From contig NZ_JARWOP010000271.1 in NCBI RefSeq assembly GCF_029868745.1, positions 34,263-98,262 on the forward strand: a DNA stretch of 64,000 nucleotides. Direction: 5' to 3'. Made by a program: the position numbers and the translations under genes. Every line of letters begins with the position of its first letter. Position 1 is the stretch's first letter. Under the pieces are notes generated by a model. That model was not told where the DNA came from and ran no database searches. It saw nothing but the letters and a program-made list of their open reading frames with translations. The stretch comes from Nocardia wallacei (GTDB lineage: Bacteria > Actinomycetota > Actinomycetes > Mycobacteriales > Mycobacteriaceae). This document shows, piece after piece, positions 45,562 through 53,966 of the stretch.

Positions 45562-47606
45562 GCGCGGTGTTCCTCTGATTCAGCGGTCGGTGATTCGTTG
45601 TGTTCGGGGTCGGCGGCGGGGACGATGCGGGCCAGCACCTGGTCCACCTGGACCTGACGGCCCGAATCCACCAGCAGCTCAACGGTTCCCGCGATCGGGG
45701 CGGTGAGGGTGTGCTCCATCTTCATGGCCTCGACGACCACGACCGGCGCGCCCGCCGATACCACCGCACCGGCCGTGGCCGGAACCGCGATCACCGTGCC
45801 CGGCATCGGACTGCGTATCTCGGCGTCGCCCACCTGCGCGGCGTCGGCCCGCGGATCCGCCTCGGCCAGTTCGCGCAGCGTCGCGGTGCCGCCGGAGTCG
45901 GCCACCCACAGCTGACCGTCGTGTTCGGCCAGCCGGACGCGGCGGCGCACGCCGTCGAGGGTCAGGGTGAGCACGTCGCCGTCGAGAACGGCGGCGAGAG
46001 AACGGGTTTCGCCGTCTTCCACCCGGACCTCGGCCGCGGCCGGGACGCCGGTCAGGTACACGTGCGCGGTGCGGTCGCCGCCGGTCAACCGGATGGCGGT
46101 CGGCGCGGGCACACCCATTCGCCAGCCGCTCGGGAGTTCCCACGGGTCGCCGGGGGTGCCGGGCCAGGCTCGCAGCCAGCGCAGCGCGGCCGCGGCGATG
46201 AATTGTTCGTCGGAGACCGGGGCGGGCCGGAAGTCCGCCGCCCGCCGGTCCAGCAGGCCGGTGTCCAGCCGTCCCGCGAGCACATCGGCGTCGGCGAGCA
46301 GGAAGCGCAGGAAGTCGGTGTTCGTCCGTACGCCCAGCACGAGCGTGTCGGCCAGGGCGCGGTCGAGCCCGGCCAACGCCTCGGCGCGGTTCGGCGCGTA
46401 GGCGATCACCTTCGACAGCATGGGGTCGTAATCGCTGCCGACCGAGGTGCCCACCCGCAGGCCCGAATCCACCCGCACGCCGGTGCCTTCCGGCTCGGCC
46501 AGGGCCAGCACCGTGCCGCCGGTGGGCAGGAAGTCGCGGCCCGGGTCCTCGGCATAGACGCGCGCCTCGACGGCGTGACCCGACATCCGGACGTCCTCCT
46601 GCGCGACCGCGAGCTTCTGCCCGGCCGCCACGCGCACCTGGCATTCGACCAGATCGACACCGGTGATCATCTCGGTGACCGGGTGCTCGACCTGCAGCCG
46701 GGTGTTCATCTCCATGAAGAAGAACTCGTCGGGGCGATCGGCGGACACGATGAACTCGACCGTGCCCGCGCCCACGTAGTCGACACTGCGCGCGGTATTG
46801 CACGCCGCCGCGCCGATGCGCGCCCTGGTCTCGGCGTCCAGCAGCGGCGACGGCGCCTCCTCGATCACCTTCTGGTGCCGGCGCTGCAGGCTGCATTCCC
46901 GTTCGCCGAGGTGCAGCACCTGGCCGTACCGGTCGGCCAGAATCTGTACCTCGATGTGGCGGGGACGCGTGACGAACCGCTCCAGGAACAGGGTGTCGTC
47001 GCCGAAGGACGCCGCCGCCTCGCGGCGGGCGCTGCGCAGCGCCTCGGGCAGCTGCCCCGGCTCGTGCACCAGGCGCATGCCCTTGCCGCCACCGCCCGCG
47101 GACGGCTTCACCAGTACCGGATATCCGATATCGGTTGCCGCGTCGATCAATTCGGCGTCGGTGAGGCCCGGCCGGGCGATGCCGGGCACCACCGGCACGC
47201 CGAAGTCGGCGACCGCGTTCTTGGCCGCGATCTTGTCGCCCATGATCTCGATGGCGCGGGTGGGCGGGCCCAGGAACACCAGGCCCGCTCGTGCCAGCGC
47301 CGCCGCGAACCGCGAATTCTCCGACAGGAAGCCGTATCCGGGATGAACCGCCTGTGCCCCCGTGCGCACGGCGGCGTCGACCACGCGATCGATATCCAGG
47401 TAGCTCTCCCGCACCGGCGCCGGGCCCAGCCGCACCGCGGTATCGGCCTCGTGCACGTGGCGGGCGTCGGCGTCGGCGTCGCTGTAGACCGCGACCGACC
47501 GAATTCCCATGGCGCGCAGGGTCCGGATCACCCGGACCGCGATCTCGCCGCGGTTGGCGACCAGCACCGTGTCGAACGGCACCGGAACGTTGTTCAGCAT
47601 CATCAT
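45558..47606 (-). CDS. accA1: Acyl-CoA carboxylase alpha subunit (biotin carboxylase + BCCP), methylcrotonyl-CoA type
   Basis: A subunit of about 682 residues that carboxylates biotin with ATP and bicarbonate. In order it has [16 protein letters not shown], the ATP-grasp loop [11 protein letters not shown] (about residue 170), [17 protein letters not shown] (about 300) and a C-terminal biotinyl domain with VEAMKMEHT (Lys near 625). Residues 500-590 are the less conserved BT linker. Three ATG codons in a row begin at 47606; the first shares its A with the accD stop TGA. It partners with the accD product, as AccA1/AccD1 do in M. tuberculosis, where they act on 3-methylcrotonyl-CoA. Confidence 0.94.
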   Translation of the reverse strand: MMMLNNVPVPFDTVLVANRGEIAVRVIRTLRAMGIRSVAVYSDADADARHVHEADTAVRLGPAPVRESYLDIDRVVDAAVRTGAQAVHPGYGFLSENSRFAAALARAGLVFLGPPTRAIEIMGDKIAAKNAVADFGVPVVPGIARPGLTDAELIDAATDIGYPVLVKPSAGGGGKGMRLVHEPGQLPEALRSARREAAASFGDDTLFLERFVTRPRHIEVQILADRYGQVLHLGERECSLQRRHQKVIEEAPSPLLDAETRARIGAAACNTARSVDYVGAGTVEFIVSADRPDEFFFMEMNTRLQVEHPVTEMITGVDLVECQVRVAAGQKLAVAQEDVRMSGHAVEARVYAEDPGRDFLPTGGTVLALAEPEGTGVRVDSGLRVGTSVGSDYDPMLSKVIAYAPNRAEALAGLDRALADTLVLGVRTNTDFLRFLLADADVLAGRLDTGLLDRRAADFRPAPVSDEQFIAAAALRWLRAWPGTPGDPWELPSGWRMGVPAPTAIRLTGGDRTAHVYLTGVPAAAEVRVEDGETRSLAAVLDGDVLTLTLDGVRRRVRLAEHDGQLWVADSGGTATLRELAEADPRADAAQVGDAEIRSPMPGTVIAVPATAGAVVSAGAPVVVVEAMKMEHTLTAPIAGTVELLVDSGRQVQVDQVLARIVPAADPEHNESPTAESEEHRA

Positions 47607-49195
47607 CACATCCGGAAGACGCCGTAGGAAACGGGCTCGAGCGGCGCCTGTGCGCACACCGAGAGGGCAAGTCCCAGTACGGTTCTGGTGTCGGCCGGGT
47701 CGATCACGCCGTCGTCCCACAACCGTGCGGTGGAGTAGTACGGATTGCCCTGCAACTCGTACTGCTCGCGGATGGGCGCCTTGAACGCCTCCTGATCCGC
47801 GGCGCTCCAGGTCTCGCCGAGCTGATCGCCGCGGACGGTGGCCAGCACCGAGGCGGCCTGCTCACCGCCCATGACCGAGATCCGCGCGTTCGGCCACATC
47901 CACAGGAAGCGCGGCGAATACGCGCGCCCGCACATCGAGTAGTTGCCCGCGCCGTAGGAGCCGCCGATCACCACCGTCAGCTTCGGCACGCGGGCACAGG
48001 CGACCGCGGTCACCATCTTCGCGCCGTGTTTGGCGATGCCGCCCGCCTCGTAGTCGCGACCGACCATGAAGCCCGTGATGTTCTGCAGGAACACCAGCGG
48101 AACCGACCGCTTGTCGCACAGCTCGATGAAATGCGCCCCCTTGACCGCGGATTCGCCGAACAGCACGCCGTTGTTGGCCACGATGCCCACCGGATGACCG
48201 TGGATGCGGGCGAACCCGGTGACCAGCGTGCGCCCGTACTCGGCCTTGAACTCGGCGAACTCGCCGCCGTCGACCACCCGGGCGATCACCTCGCGCACGT
48301 CGTAGGGCGTGCGCAGGTCGACCGGCACCACATCGTAGAGATCCGTCTGCGGCGCAACGGGTTCCACCGGCGGCGCCACGTCCCACGGCCGCGGCGCCTT
48401 GGGTCCGAGGGTGCTCACGATCCGGCGCACGATGCGCAGCGCGTCCTGGTCGTTGTCGGCGAGATGGTCGGTGACACCCGAGATCCGGGAATGCAATTCG
48501 CCGCCGCCGAGTTCCTCGGCGGTGACCACCTCACCGGTCGCGGCCTTCACCAGCGGCGGGCCGCCGAGGAAGATCGTGCCCTGGTTGCGCACGATCACCG
48601 CCTCGTCGCTCATCGCCGGGACGTACGCGCCGCCCGCGGTGCAGGAGCCGAGCACGGCCGCGATCTGCGGGATGCCGGCGGCGCTCATGGTCGCCTGGTT
48701 GTAGAAGATGCGGCCGAAGTGCTCGCGGTCCGGGAACACCTCGTCCTGGCGGGGCAGGAACGCGCCGCCGGAATCGACCAGATAGAGGCACGGCAGGTGG
48801 TTCTGCAGCGCCACCTCCTGGGCACGCAGGTGCTTCTTCACCGTCATCGGGTAGTAGGTGCCGCCCTTGACGGTGGCGTCGTTGGCGACGATCACGCATT
48901 CGCGTCCCGAGACCCGCCCGATGCCGGTGATGATGCCCGCGCCCGGACAGTCGTCGCCGTACATGCCCGTGGCGGCCAGCGGCGACAGCTCCAGAAACGG
49001 GCTGCCCTGGTCGAGCAGCTGATCGACCCGCTCGCGCGGCAGCAGCTTGCCGCGGGCCACGTGCCGCTCGCGGGCCTTGGCCGGGCCGCCGAACGCGTTC
49101 GCCGCCAGGCGCGCACGCAGATCGTCCACCAGCGCCAGATGCGCGGCGCGGTGGCCGGTCTCGGCCGAGCGCACCCCGTCCTGCGTAACCGTCAT
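47606..49195 (-). CDS. accD1: Acyl-CoA carboxylase beta subunit (carboxyltransferase), methylcrotonyl-CoA type
   Basis: A carboxyltransferase of about 529 residues that moves the carboxyl group from biotin to the acyl-CoA. It contains [75 protein letters not shown] and [20 protein letters not shown], which fit the methylcrotonyl-CoA branch rather than propionyl-CoA. ATG at 49195 is preferred over GTG at 49198 because AGGA lies seven bases upstream of it. First gene of the catabolic operon, divergent from the TetR gene. Confidence 0.94.
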   Translation of the reverse strand: MTVTQDGVRSAETGHRAAHLALVDDLRARLAANAFGGPAKARERHVARGKLLPRERVDQLLDQGSPFLELSPLAATGMYGDDCPGAGIITGIGRVSGRECVIVANDATVKGGTYYPMTVKKHLRAQEVALQNHLPCLYLVDSGGAFLPRQDEVFPDREHFGRIFYNQATMSAAGIPQIAAVLGSCTAGGAYVPAMSDEAVIVRNQGTIFLGGPPLVKAATGEVVTAEELGGGELHSRISGVTDHLADNDQDALRIVRRIVSTLGPKAPRPWDVAPPVEPVAPQTDLYDVVPVDLRTPYDVREVIARVVDGGEFAEFKAEYGRTLVTGFARIHGHPVGIVANNGVLFGESAVKGAHFIELCDKRSVPLVFLQNITGFMVGRDYEAGGIAKHGAKMVTAVACARVPKLTVVIGGSYGAGNYSMCGRAYSPRFLWMWPNARISVMGGEQAASVLATVRGDQLGETWSAADQEAFKAPIREQYELQGNPYYSTARLWDDGVIDPADTRTVLGLALSVCAQAPLEPVSYGVFRM

Positions 49196-49289
49196 CACGC
49201 CATCCTGCCCGATTGGTTAATCGCCAATAACTGGAATTTAAGATAACCTTCATTAACCGAGCTGTCCATACCGGCCGAATGGAGGCGCG
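49196..49289. promoter_or_regulatory. Divergent promoter/operator region between accD1 and the TetR gene
   Basis: The AT-rich stretch 49213-49258 carries a 16-base imperfect palindrome GTTAATCGCCAATAAC (49216-49231, GTTA/TAAC ends). It also has GGTTAAT at 49215-49221 facing ATTAACC at 49252-49258, and an extra ATAACC. These are plausible TetR operator half-sites controlling both directions. The assignment to the adjacent TetR protein is inference. Confidence 0.55.
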
Positions 49290-49883
49290 ATGACCAGCAG
49301 TGATGCCAGCGCGCCCACGCGTCGCGAACAGTTGAAGGCGCAGCGGAGACAGCAGTTGCTGGAAGCGGGAGCGCGGCTGATCGCGGACCGCGGCTTCCCC
49401 GGCGTCCGGCTCGACGACCTGGGCGCGGCGGCCGGCATCAGCGGCCCGGCGGTGTATCGCCATTTCCCCAGCAAGGAGGCCCTGCTGGTGGAGTTGTTGG
49501 TCGGGGTCAGCCAGCGGTTGCTGGCGGGCGGCGAAGCCGTTGTCGCACAGTTCGATTCACCGCGCGAGGCACTGTCGCGACTGATCGACTTCCATCTCGA
49601 TTTCGCCCTGGGCGAGCCGGATCTGATCCGCATCCAGGACCGCGATCTGGAGAATCTGCCCGAGACGGCCCGCCGCCAGGTGCGCCGAACCCAGCGTCAG
49701 TACGTCGAACTCTGGGTTTCCGTCCTGTGCCGGTTGCATCCGGAGTTGCCCGAGCCCACCGCCCGCGTCCAGGCGCACGCCGTATTCGGGCTGATCAACT
49801 CGACGCCGCACAGCGCCTCCGCGGCCCTGGCCACGCGGGCCCGTCCCATCCTGCGCCGGATGGCCACGGCCGCGCTGGCGTGA
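49290..49883 (+). CDS. TetR-family repressor of the leucine-catabolic cluster (Rv2506-like)
   Basis: A 197-residue regulator. The N-terminal helix-turn-helix spans about residues 18-62 (QQLLEAGARLIADRGFPG, DDLGAAAGISGPAVYRHFPS). The C-terminal ligand domain has LIDFHLDFALGEPDLIRIQDRD. M. tuberculosis has a TetR gene (Rv2506) in the equivalent place, reported to respond to branched-chain acyl-CoA metabolism. It diverges from accD1 over an operator-like region. ATG at 49290 is preceded by GGAGGCGCG. Confidence 0.88.
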   Translation: MTSSDASAPTRREQLKAQRRQQLLEAGARLIADRGFPGVRLDDLGAAAGISGPAVYRHFPSKEALLVELLVGVSQRLLAGGEAVVAQFDSPREALSRLIDFHLDFALGEPDLIRIQDRDLENLPETARRQVRRTQRQYVELWVSVLCRLHPELPEPTARVQAHAVFGLINSTPHSASAALATRARPILRRMATAALA

Positions 49884-49902
49884 GTTCCGGCGCGGGCCGA
49901 GG

Positions 49903-50343
49903 TCAGCGACGCAGTTCGCGTTCGGCCGTGGACAGCACCGAGTGGATGCCGAGCACCACCAGCGGCGCCAGGCCGACGGTATACATATCAGCGAAAAATG
50001 GTGCGGCGACCTCGAATTGGGCATGCCACCGCACCCTGGTCCCGCCCTCGACCGGATCGAACCGCAGTACGCCGTCCTGAGATCGCAACGGCGGGAACGA
50101 ATTCAGTATCCGGTACCGCATCAGCCGGGGCGGATCGTATTCGACGATCTCCTCCGAGAGCCGCAGCAGCGGCGTCACCACCAGCCGGACCGCGCCGACG
50201 CCGTGTTCGGCGACATTTCCGGGTCGCACCAGGGTGACCCGTCGCACCAGGGGTACGCGCTGGAAGTTCGTCGCATCGGTGAGCCAGTCGAACACGTCGG
50301 CAACCGGCGCCTGGATGGTGCGTTCCAGGTCCACCTTGCGCAT
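49903..50343 (-). CDS. SRPBCC (START/polyketide-cyclase-like) family protein
   Basis: A 146-residue protein with the helix-grip fold pattern: a first strand in KVDLERTIQAPVADVFDWLTDATNFQRV, a central LSEEIVEYDPPRLMRYRI and a C-terminal helix in VLGIHSVLSTAERELRR. Members bind small hydrophobic ligands; no catalytic residue can be named. ATG at 50343 has GGAG five bases ahead. It ends 19 bases from the convergent TetR gene, and lies downstream of the DUF2236 gene on the same strand after a 257-base gap. Confidence 0.78.
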   Translation of the reverse strand: MRKVDLERTIQAPVADVFDWLTDATNFQRVPLVRRVTLVRPGNVAEHGVGAVRLVVTPLLRLSEEIVEYDPPRLMRYRILNSFPPLRSQDGVLRFDPVEGGTRVRWHAQFEVAAPFFADMYTVGLAPLVVLGIHSVLSTAERELRR

Positions 50344-50600
50344 CCGTACTCCGTTCGGGCTGTGAGGGTGTGGGACTCGCAGAGCCTACGGCTCGAATCC
50401 GGCGCGGAACCAGGTTCTCGGTCCGAACCGATGCGATTTCGATACTCCCCGTGACCAGTAGGAGTACCGAACGGTGACCAACGCCCGTTCAATACGGACA
50501 TTACGGACACCTCAGTCCGGGATGCCAACTCGCACAGCACTTCTCGCGTGACGCAACCGTAACTGACCCAGACGGCGATCACGCCACCGCCGGGACTCGG
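50344..50600 (-). other. Intergenic region between the DUF2236 and SRPBCC genes
   Basis: No gene is seen. An inverted repeat TACTCC (50443-50448) / GGAGTA (50461-50466) with a 12-base gap could be a regulator site for the SRPBCC gene. A short tandem ACGGACATT ACGGACACC lies near 50493-50511. Neither has a recognisable owner. Confidence 0.35.
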
Positions 50601-51494
50601 TCAGATCAGCGCCCGCCGCTTGCGCAGTCGCCGCCGCACGTCTCGCATCATCGTCTTGGTGCCGAAGAAGCGAATGAACTTGGGAATGAAGCGATTGACG
50701 AAGCCGACGAACAGGAACAGATGCTCGAACCGGCGCTGATCGGCCGCCGACCACTCGATGCCCATCTGCTCGCGGAAATACGGCGGCAGGTAGCCGGCGG
50801 TGAGGAACCGCAGCAGCCCGCCGAAGAAGATCCGCATGTACCAGTGGATCATCCGCAGATGCAGCAGGTCGTCGAGGTAGGCGTGCACCTTCTCATCGAT
50901 GACGATCTGCTCGCACGCCGCGTTCCAGTAGTCGTCGAACGCCGCGCGGGTGGGCGGCCACATCTCCTCGCGCACCTGCAGCGTGGTGCCGAGCGTGGCG
51001 GAGGTCTGGTAGAAGTCCTCGGCCTGCGACGGACTCATCTTTCCGTGCAACAGCTGGTAGGAGTCCTCGAAGCCGATGTAGAGGCAGGCCGCCACCCACA
51101 TCTGCAGATCGCGATCGAAGGCGTTGTACCGCACCGCGGCGCCCGGCTCGGAGTGCACCTGCCGGTGCGCGACGTTGACCGCCTCGCGGAACGCCGTCTT
51201 CTCCGCATCGCTGCCCAGGATCGCCACGGCCAGATACGACGCCGTGGTCCGCAGGCGTTTCCACGGATGCACCAGCAGCGCACCGGATTCGACCTTGGAA
51301 TCGGCGACCCCGTGACCCACTCCGGGCCGCGCCATCTGCATGGCCACATTCGCCGCGGCGCCCGAGAACTGCCAGAAGTCGAGCGCGTCCTGTAGCCGCG
51401 GGGGCCGCTTGGTCTCCGGCCGATGGACGGCCGGGATAGGGATGCGAGTCCGCTCGGTGGTCAGCGGGACCGAGAGCTGCGTTGCCGCGGTCAT
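50601..51494 (-). CDS. DUF2236 / MpaB-like (latex-clearing-protein superfamily) putative oxygenase
   Basis: A 297-residue, helix-rich protein of the oxygenase MpaB / DUF2236 family, some of whose members bind b-type heme and cleave isoprenoid chains. Seen: FSGAAANVAMQMARPGVGHGVADS, HPWKRLRTTASYLAVAILG, AHRQVHSE, AVRYNAFDRDLQMWVAACLYIGF and HLRMIHWYMRIFFGG. The usual WVH at the end of the YxAxDPxLxxWVH stretch is WVA here, so heme ligation may differ. ATG at 51494 follows GGGAGGGAAG and fits the family start; the open frame upstream is not counted. It diverges from the mce operon and shares its promoter motif, which suggests a role in lipid or sterol metabolism. Confidence 0.82.
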   Translation of the reverse strand: MTAATQLSVPLTTERTRIPIPAVHRPETKRPPRLQDALDFWQFSGAAANVAMQMARPGVGHGVADSKVESGALLVHPWKRLRTTASYLAVAILGSDAEKTAFREAVNVAHRQVHSEPGAAVRYNAFDRDLQMWVAACLYIGFEDSYQLLHGKMSPSQAEDFYQTSATLGTTLQVREEMWPPTRAAFDDYWNAACEQIVIDEKVHAYLDDLLHLRMIHWYMRIFFGGLLRFLTAGYLPPYFREQMGIEWSAADQRRFEHLFLFVGFVNRFIPKFIRFFGTKTMMRDVRRRLRKRRALI

Positions 51495-51532
51495 ACCAGT
51501 TCTTCCCTCCCGCCGGGCTGTCCGGCACACTC

Positions 51533-51551
51533 GTATGTTACTGGCGATTCT
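51533..51551 (-). promoter_or_regulatory. Shared promoter motif, copy facing the DUF2236 gene
   Basis: On the minus strand this reads AGAATCGCCAGTAACATAC, 39 bases before the DUF2236 ATG. It contains TAACAT, a fair -10 hexamer. The second copy faces the mce operon at 51679-51697. Confidence 0.6.
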
Positions 51552-51678
51552 GTTCCAAGTGAACCTGTTCGGCAAGAACTCTCGATAACTTCCCTCCCTT
51601 CCGTGCCGCACCGGACGGTTAAGTTGTTAGCTGACCAGCGGTTGTTTCCTGGTTTCCGGAAAAATGTATCCAGATTCG

Positions 51679-51697
51679 AGAATCATCAGTAACATAC
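51679..51697 (+). promoter_or_regulatory. Shared promoter motif, copy facing the mce operon
   Basis: Reads AGAATCATCAGTAACATAC, 66 bases before the first small gene of the mce operon. It matches the opposite copy at 17 of 19 positions. The region between the copies (51552-51678) is AT-richer than its surroundings and holds no gene. Confidence 0.6.
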
Positions 51698-51763
51698 TCA
51701 GCCGCGGCCACTGCTGTCCCGCACGGGGGCGGTGGCGCTGGTACGCGAAAGGACCAAGCCACC

Positions 51764-51988
51764 ATGCTCAAACGCCTGGATCGGCTGCTCAGCTACGAGA
51801 TGAAGGTCTCGGAGTTCCTCGGCACGCTGATCATCCTCGGCATCCCGTACGGGATCGTCGGAGTCGTCTGGACCCTCACGCACACCTCGCACCTGAAACA
51901 ACTGCACGGCATCGACGTCGTGATCTCGTTCCTCGGGTCCATCGTGTGCTGGCCGGTGCTCACCTTCTCGAATGTGTGCATGACCTGA
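51764..51988 (+). CDS. Small membrane protein at the head of the mce operon (first of a pair)
   Basis: A 74-residue protein with a basic start (MLKRLDRLL) and two predicted membrane segments, about residues 18-38 and 51-70. GAAAGGA precedes the ATG. The stop TGA shares its A with the ATG of the next small gene, so the two are translated as a coupled pair. I do not recognise the family. Its position, directly ahead of the YrbE permeases, suggests an accessory part of the Mce transporter. Confidence 0.72.
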   Translation: MLKRLDRLLSYEMKVSEFLGTLIILGIPYGIVGVVWTLTHTSHLKQLHGIDVVISFLGSIVCWPVLTFSNVCMT

Positions 51989-52176
51989 TGATGGCGCTGG
52001 TGTGGCTCATCGACATCCTGGTGCTCGGCGTCAAGATCCTCGGTGGCCGGACGGAAGTGAATCCTGTTCTGCGCGTGGGCCTCTGGGTCGCCGTGCTGTC
52101 TGTGCTCGCGGCCGGCGCCGCGGTCCTGGGCGGACTGCTGGTGCTGCTACAGCACTGGCTGACCGAGCCGGCCTGA
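51988..52176 (+). CDS. Small membrane protein at the head of the mce operon (second of a pair)
   Basis: A 62-residue protein (ATG at 51988 or 51991) with two hydrophobic segments, about residues 3-18 and 30-55, ending LLQHWLTEPA. It overlaps the preceding small gene by one base (TGATG) and is followed after 28 bases by the first permease gene. No homologue is recognised. The longer open frame that reaches back to 51664 is out-of-frame shadow of the first small gene and is not used. Confidence 0.7.
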   Translation: MMALVWLIDILVLGVKILGGRTEVNPVLRVGLWVAVLSVLAAGAAVLGGLLVLLQHWLTEPA

Positions 52177-52204
52177 CCGGCATGCGAAGAAAGGATCGGT
52201 GCCG

Positions 52205-53092
52205 GTGACGACGACTCGGCCCACGGAACAACGGCGACCGGTGGAACCCTGGCAGGAATACGACGAGGGTGAGCTGCGGCGGATCACCGGAATCGCCGCC
52301 GGCCTGTGGCAGCGCCATCCGCAGCGGTCCCTCGAAACCCTCGGACGGCAGGTGCTGCTCGGGCGCGCCGCCTTCGTGCAACTCTTGGTCTCGCTGGTGC
52401 GGCGCAGGTTTCCGTACCAGGAGTTCATCAAGCAGTGCGCGTTCATGGCGAACGTGTCCGCGGCGCCGACGGTATTCGTCGCGATCCCCATCGCGGTCGT
52501 GGTGTCCATCCAGGTCGGCGCGCTTGTCGATCAGGTCGGCGCGACCACGTTCATCGGCGCGGTGGCCGGGCTCGGCATCATCCGCCAGGGTGCGCCGCTG
52601 GTGTCCGCCTTGATGATCGCGGGCGCGGTCGGCTCGGCGATCACCGCCGACCTCGGGTCGCGCACCATCCGCGAGGAGATCGACGCGATGATGGTGATGG
52701 GCGTCGACCCGGTGCGGCGGCTGGTGGCGCCGCGCCTGGCCGCGGCGGTGCTGGTGAGCATGCTGCTGTGCGGGTTCGTGGTCTTCGTCGGCTTCGCGAC
52801 CGCCTACATGTTCAATGTGTATGCGCAGTCGGGGACGCCGGGCTCGTTCATCGGCTCGTTCGCCTCCTTCGCCGTCGCCACCGATCTGCTGATAGCACTG
52901 GCCAAGGCCGCGATCTTCGGGGTGCTGACCGCGGTCATCGCCTGCGATGTGGGCCTGCACACCCGCGGCGGACCCGCCGGGGTGGCCAACTCGGTCAACT
53001 CCGCCGTGGTCACCTCGGCGCTGATGTTGTTCGCCACCAACATCATTCTCACCCAGCTGGCCAACACGCTCTTTCCGGCGAAGGTGGTCTGA
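52205..53092 (+). CDS. yrbEA: MlaE/YrbE-family permease subunit A of the Mce transporter
   Basis: A permease of about 295 residues, one of the paired integral membrane subunits that move lipids in Mce ABC importers. It has several membrane segments and the conserved AGAVGSAITADLGSRTIREEIDAMMVMGVDP stretch, whose EExxAL/M region contacts the ATPase. GTG at 52205 is preferred over GTG at 52199 because AAGGA ends nine bases before it. It lies two bases ahead of the second permease gene. The ATPase MceG is not in the window, as is usual for actinobacterial mce loci. Confidence 0.92.
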   Translation: MTTTRPTEQRRPVEPWQEYDEGELRRITGIAAGLWQRHPQRSLETLGRQVLLGRAAFVQLLVSLVRRRFPYQEFIKQCAFMANVSAAPTVFVAIPIAVVVSIQVGALVDQVGATTFIGAVAGLGIIRQGAPLVSALMIAGAVGSAITADLGSRTIREEIDAMMVMGVDPVRRLVAPRLAAAVLVSMLLCGFVVFVGFATAYMFNVYAQSGTPGSFIGSFASFAVATDLLIALAKAAIFGVLTAVIACDVGLHTRGGPAGVANSVNSAVVTSALMLFATNIILTQLANTLFPAKVV

Positions 53093-53093
53093 G

Positions 53094-53957
53094 ATGGCCA
53101 GTTCCTATACTCCGCCCGCGGCGCAGCCGCTGCGCGTCGTCGGCCAGGCCGCGCTGGTTCCGGTGCAGGCCAACCAGCGGCTCGGTCACCAGGCGCTCAC
53201 CTTCTTCCAGGCGCTCGGCGCGATTCCGTTCGTGCTGAAGCACTATCGCAAAGAGGTGGCCCGGCTGATCGCCGACGTCAGCTGGGGTAACGGGTCGCTG
53301 ATCGTCGGCGGCGGCACCGTCGGCGTGGTGCTCGTGCTGTGCAGTTTCGGCGGGATCATCGTCGGGATGGAGTCGTTCACGGCGCTGAACCTGCTCACCA
53401 TGAGCCCGCTCACCGGCGCCATCTCCGGCTTCGCCACCACCCGCGAGCTGGGCCCGATTCTCGCGACACTGGCCTTCGCCATTCAGGCGGGCTGCCGGTT
53501 CACCGCGCAGCTGGGCTCGATGCGCATCTCGGAGGAGATCGACGCGCTGGAGTCGTGCGCGATCCGTCCGCTGCCCTACCTGGTCAGCACCCGGATGTTC
53601 GCCGCCACGGTGACGATCGTGCCGCTGTACACCGTCGGCCTGGCCACGGCCTACCTGATGACCAAGGTGACCGTGCTGTTCCTCGGCGGCACCACCGCGG
53701 GCACCTACGACCACTACTTCTTCCAGTTCCTGCTGGGTCCGGACGTGTTCTTTTCGCTGCTGAAGGTCGTGGTGTTCACGCTGCTGGCCACGTTCATCCA
53801 GTGCTACTACGGCTACGTCGCCACCGGGGGCCCGGAGGGCGTGGGCACGGCCGCCGGGCGGGCCATCAAGATGGTGATCGTCGTGATGGTGTTCGCCAAT
53901 CTTTTTCTCACACTTGCTATTTGGGGCATCGACCCCGGTTTCCGGATTTCCGGTTAG
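53094..53957 (+). CDS. yrbEB: MlaE/YrbE-family permease subunit B of the Mce transporter
   Basis: A 287-residue permease with five to six hydrophobic segments. It has the conserved cytoplasmic loop RFTAQLGSMRISEEIDALESCAIRP and the TRELGPILATLAFA stretch of the family. It forms the heteromeric pore with the preceding gene product. ATG at 53094; the gap to mceA is nine bases and contains AGGAGG. Confidence 0.93.
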   Translation: MASSYTPPAAQPLRVVGQAALVPVQANQRLGHQALTFFQALGAIPFVLKHYRKEVARLIADVSWGNGSLIVGGGTVGVVLVLCSFGGIIVGMESFTALNLLTMSPLTGAISGFATTRELGPILATLAFAIQAGCRFTAQLGSMRISEEIDALESCAIRPLPYLVSTRMFAATVTIVPLYTVGLATAYLMTKVTVLFLGGTTAGTYDHYFFQFLLGPDVFFSLLKVVVFTLLATFIQCYYGYVATGGPEGVGTAAGRAIKMVIVVMVFANLFLTLAIWGIDPGFRISG

Positions 53958-53966
53958 GAGGCGCTC

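Noticed and set aside
45679..47670. Minus-strand frame of 663 codons overlapping accA1, and the plus-strand frame 45600-47627
   Set aside because: Both are alternative registers of the biotin carboxylase gene, whose motifs lie in the 45558-47606 frame.
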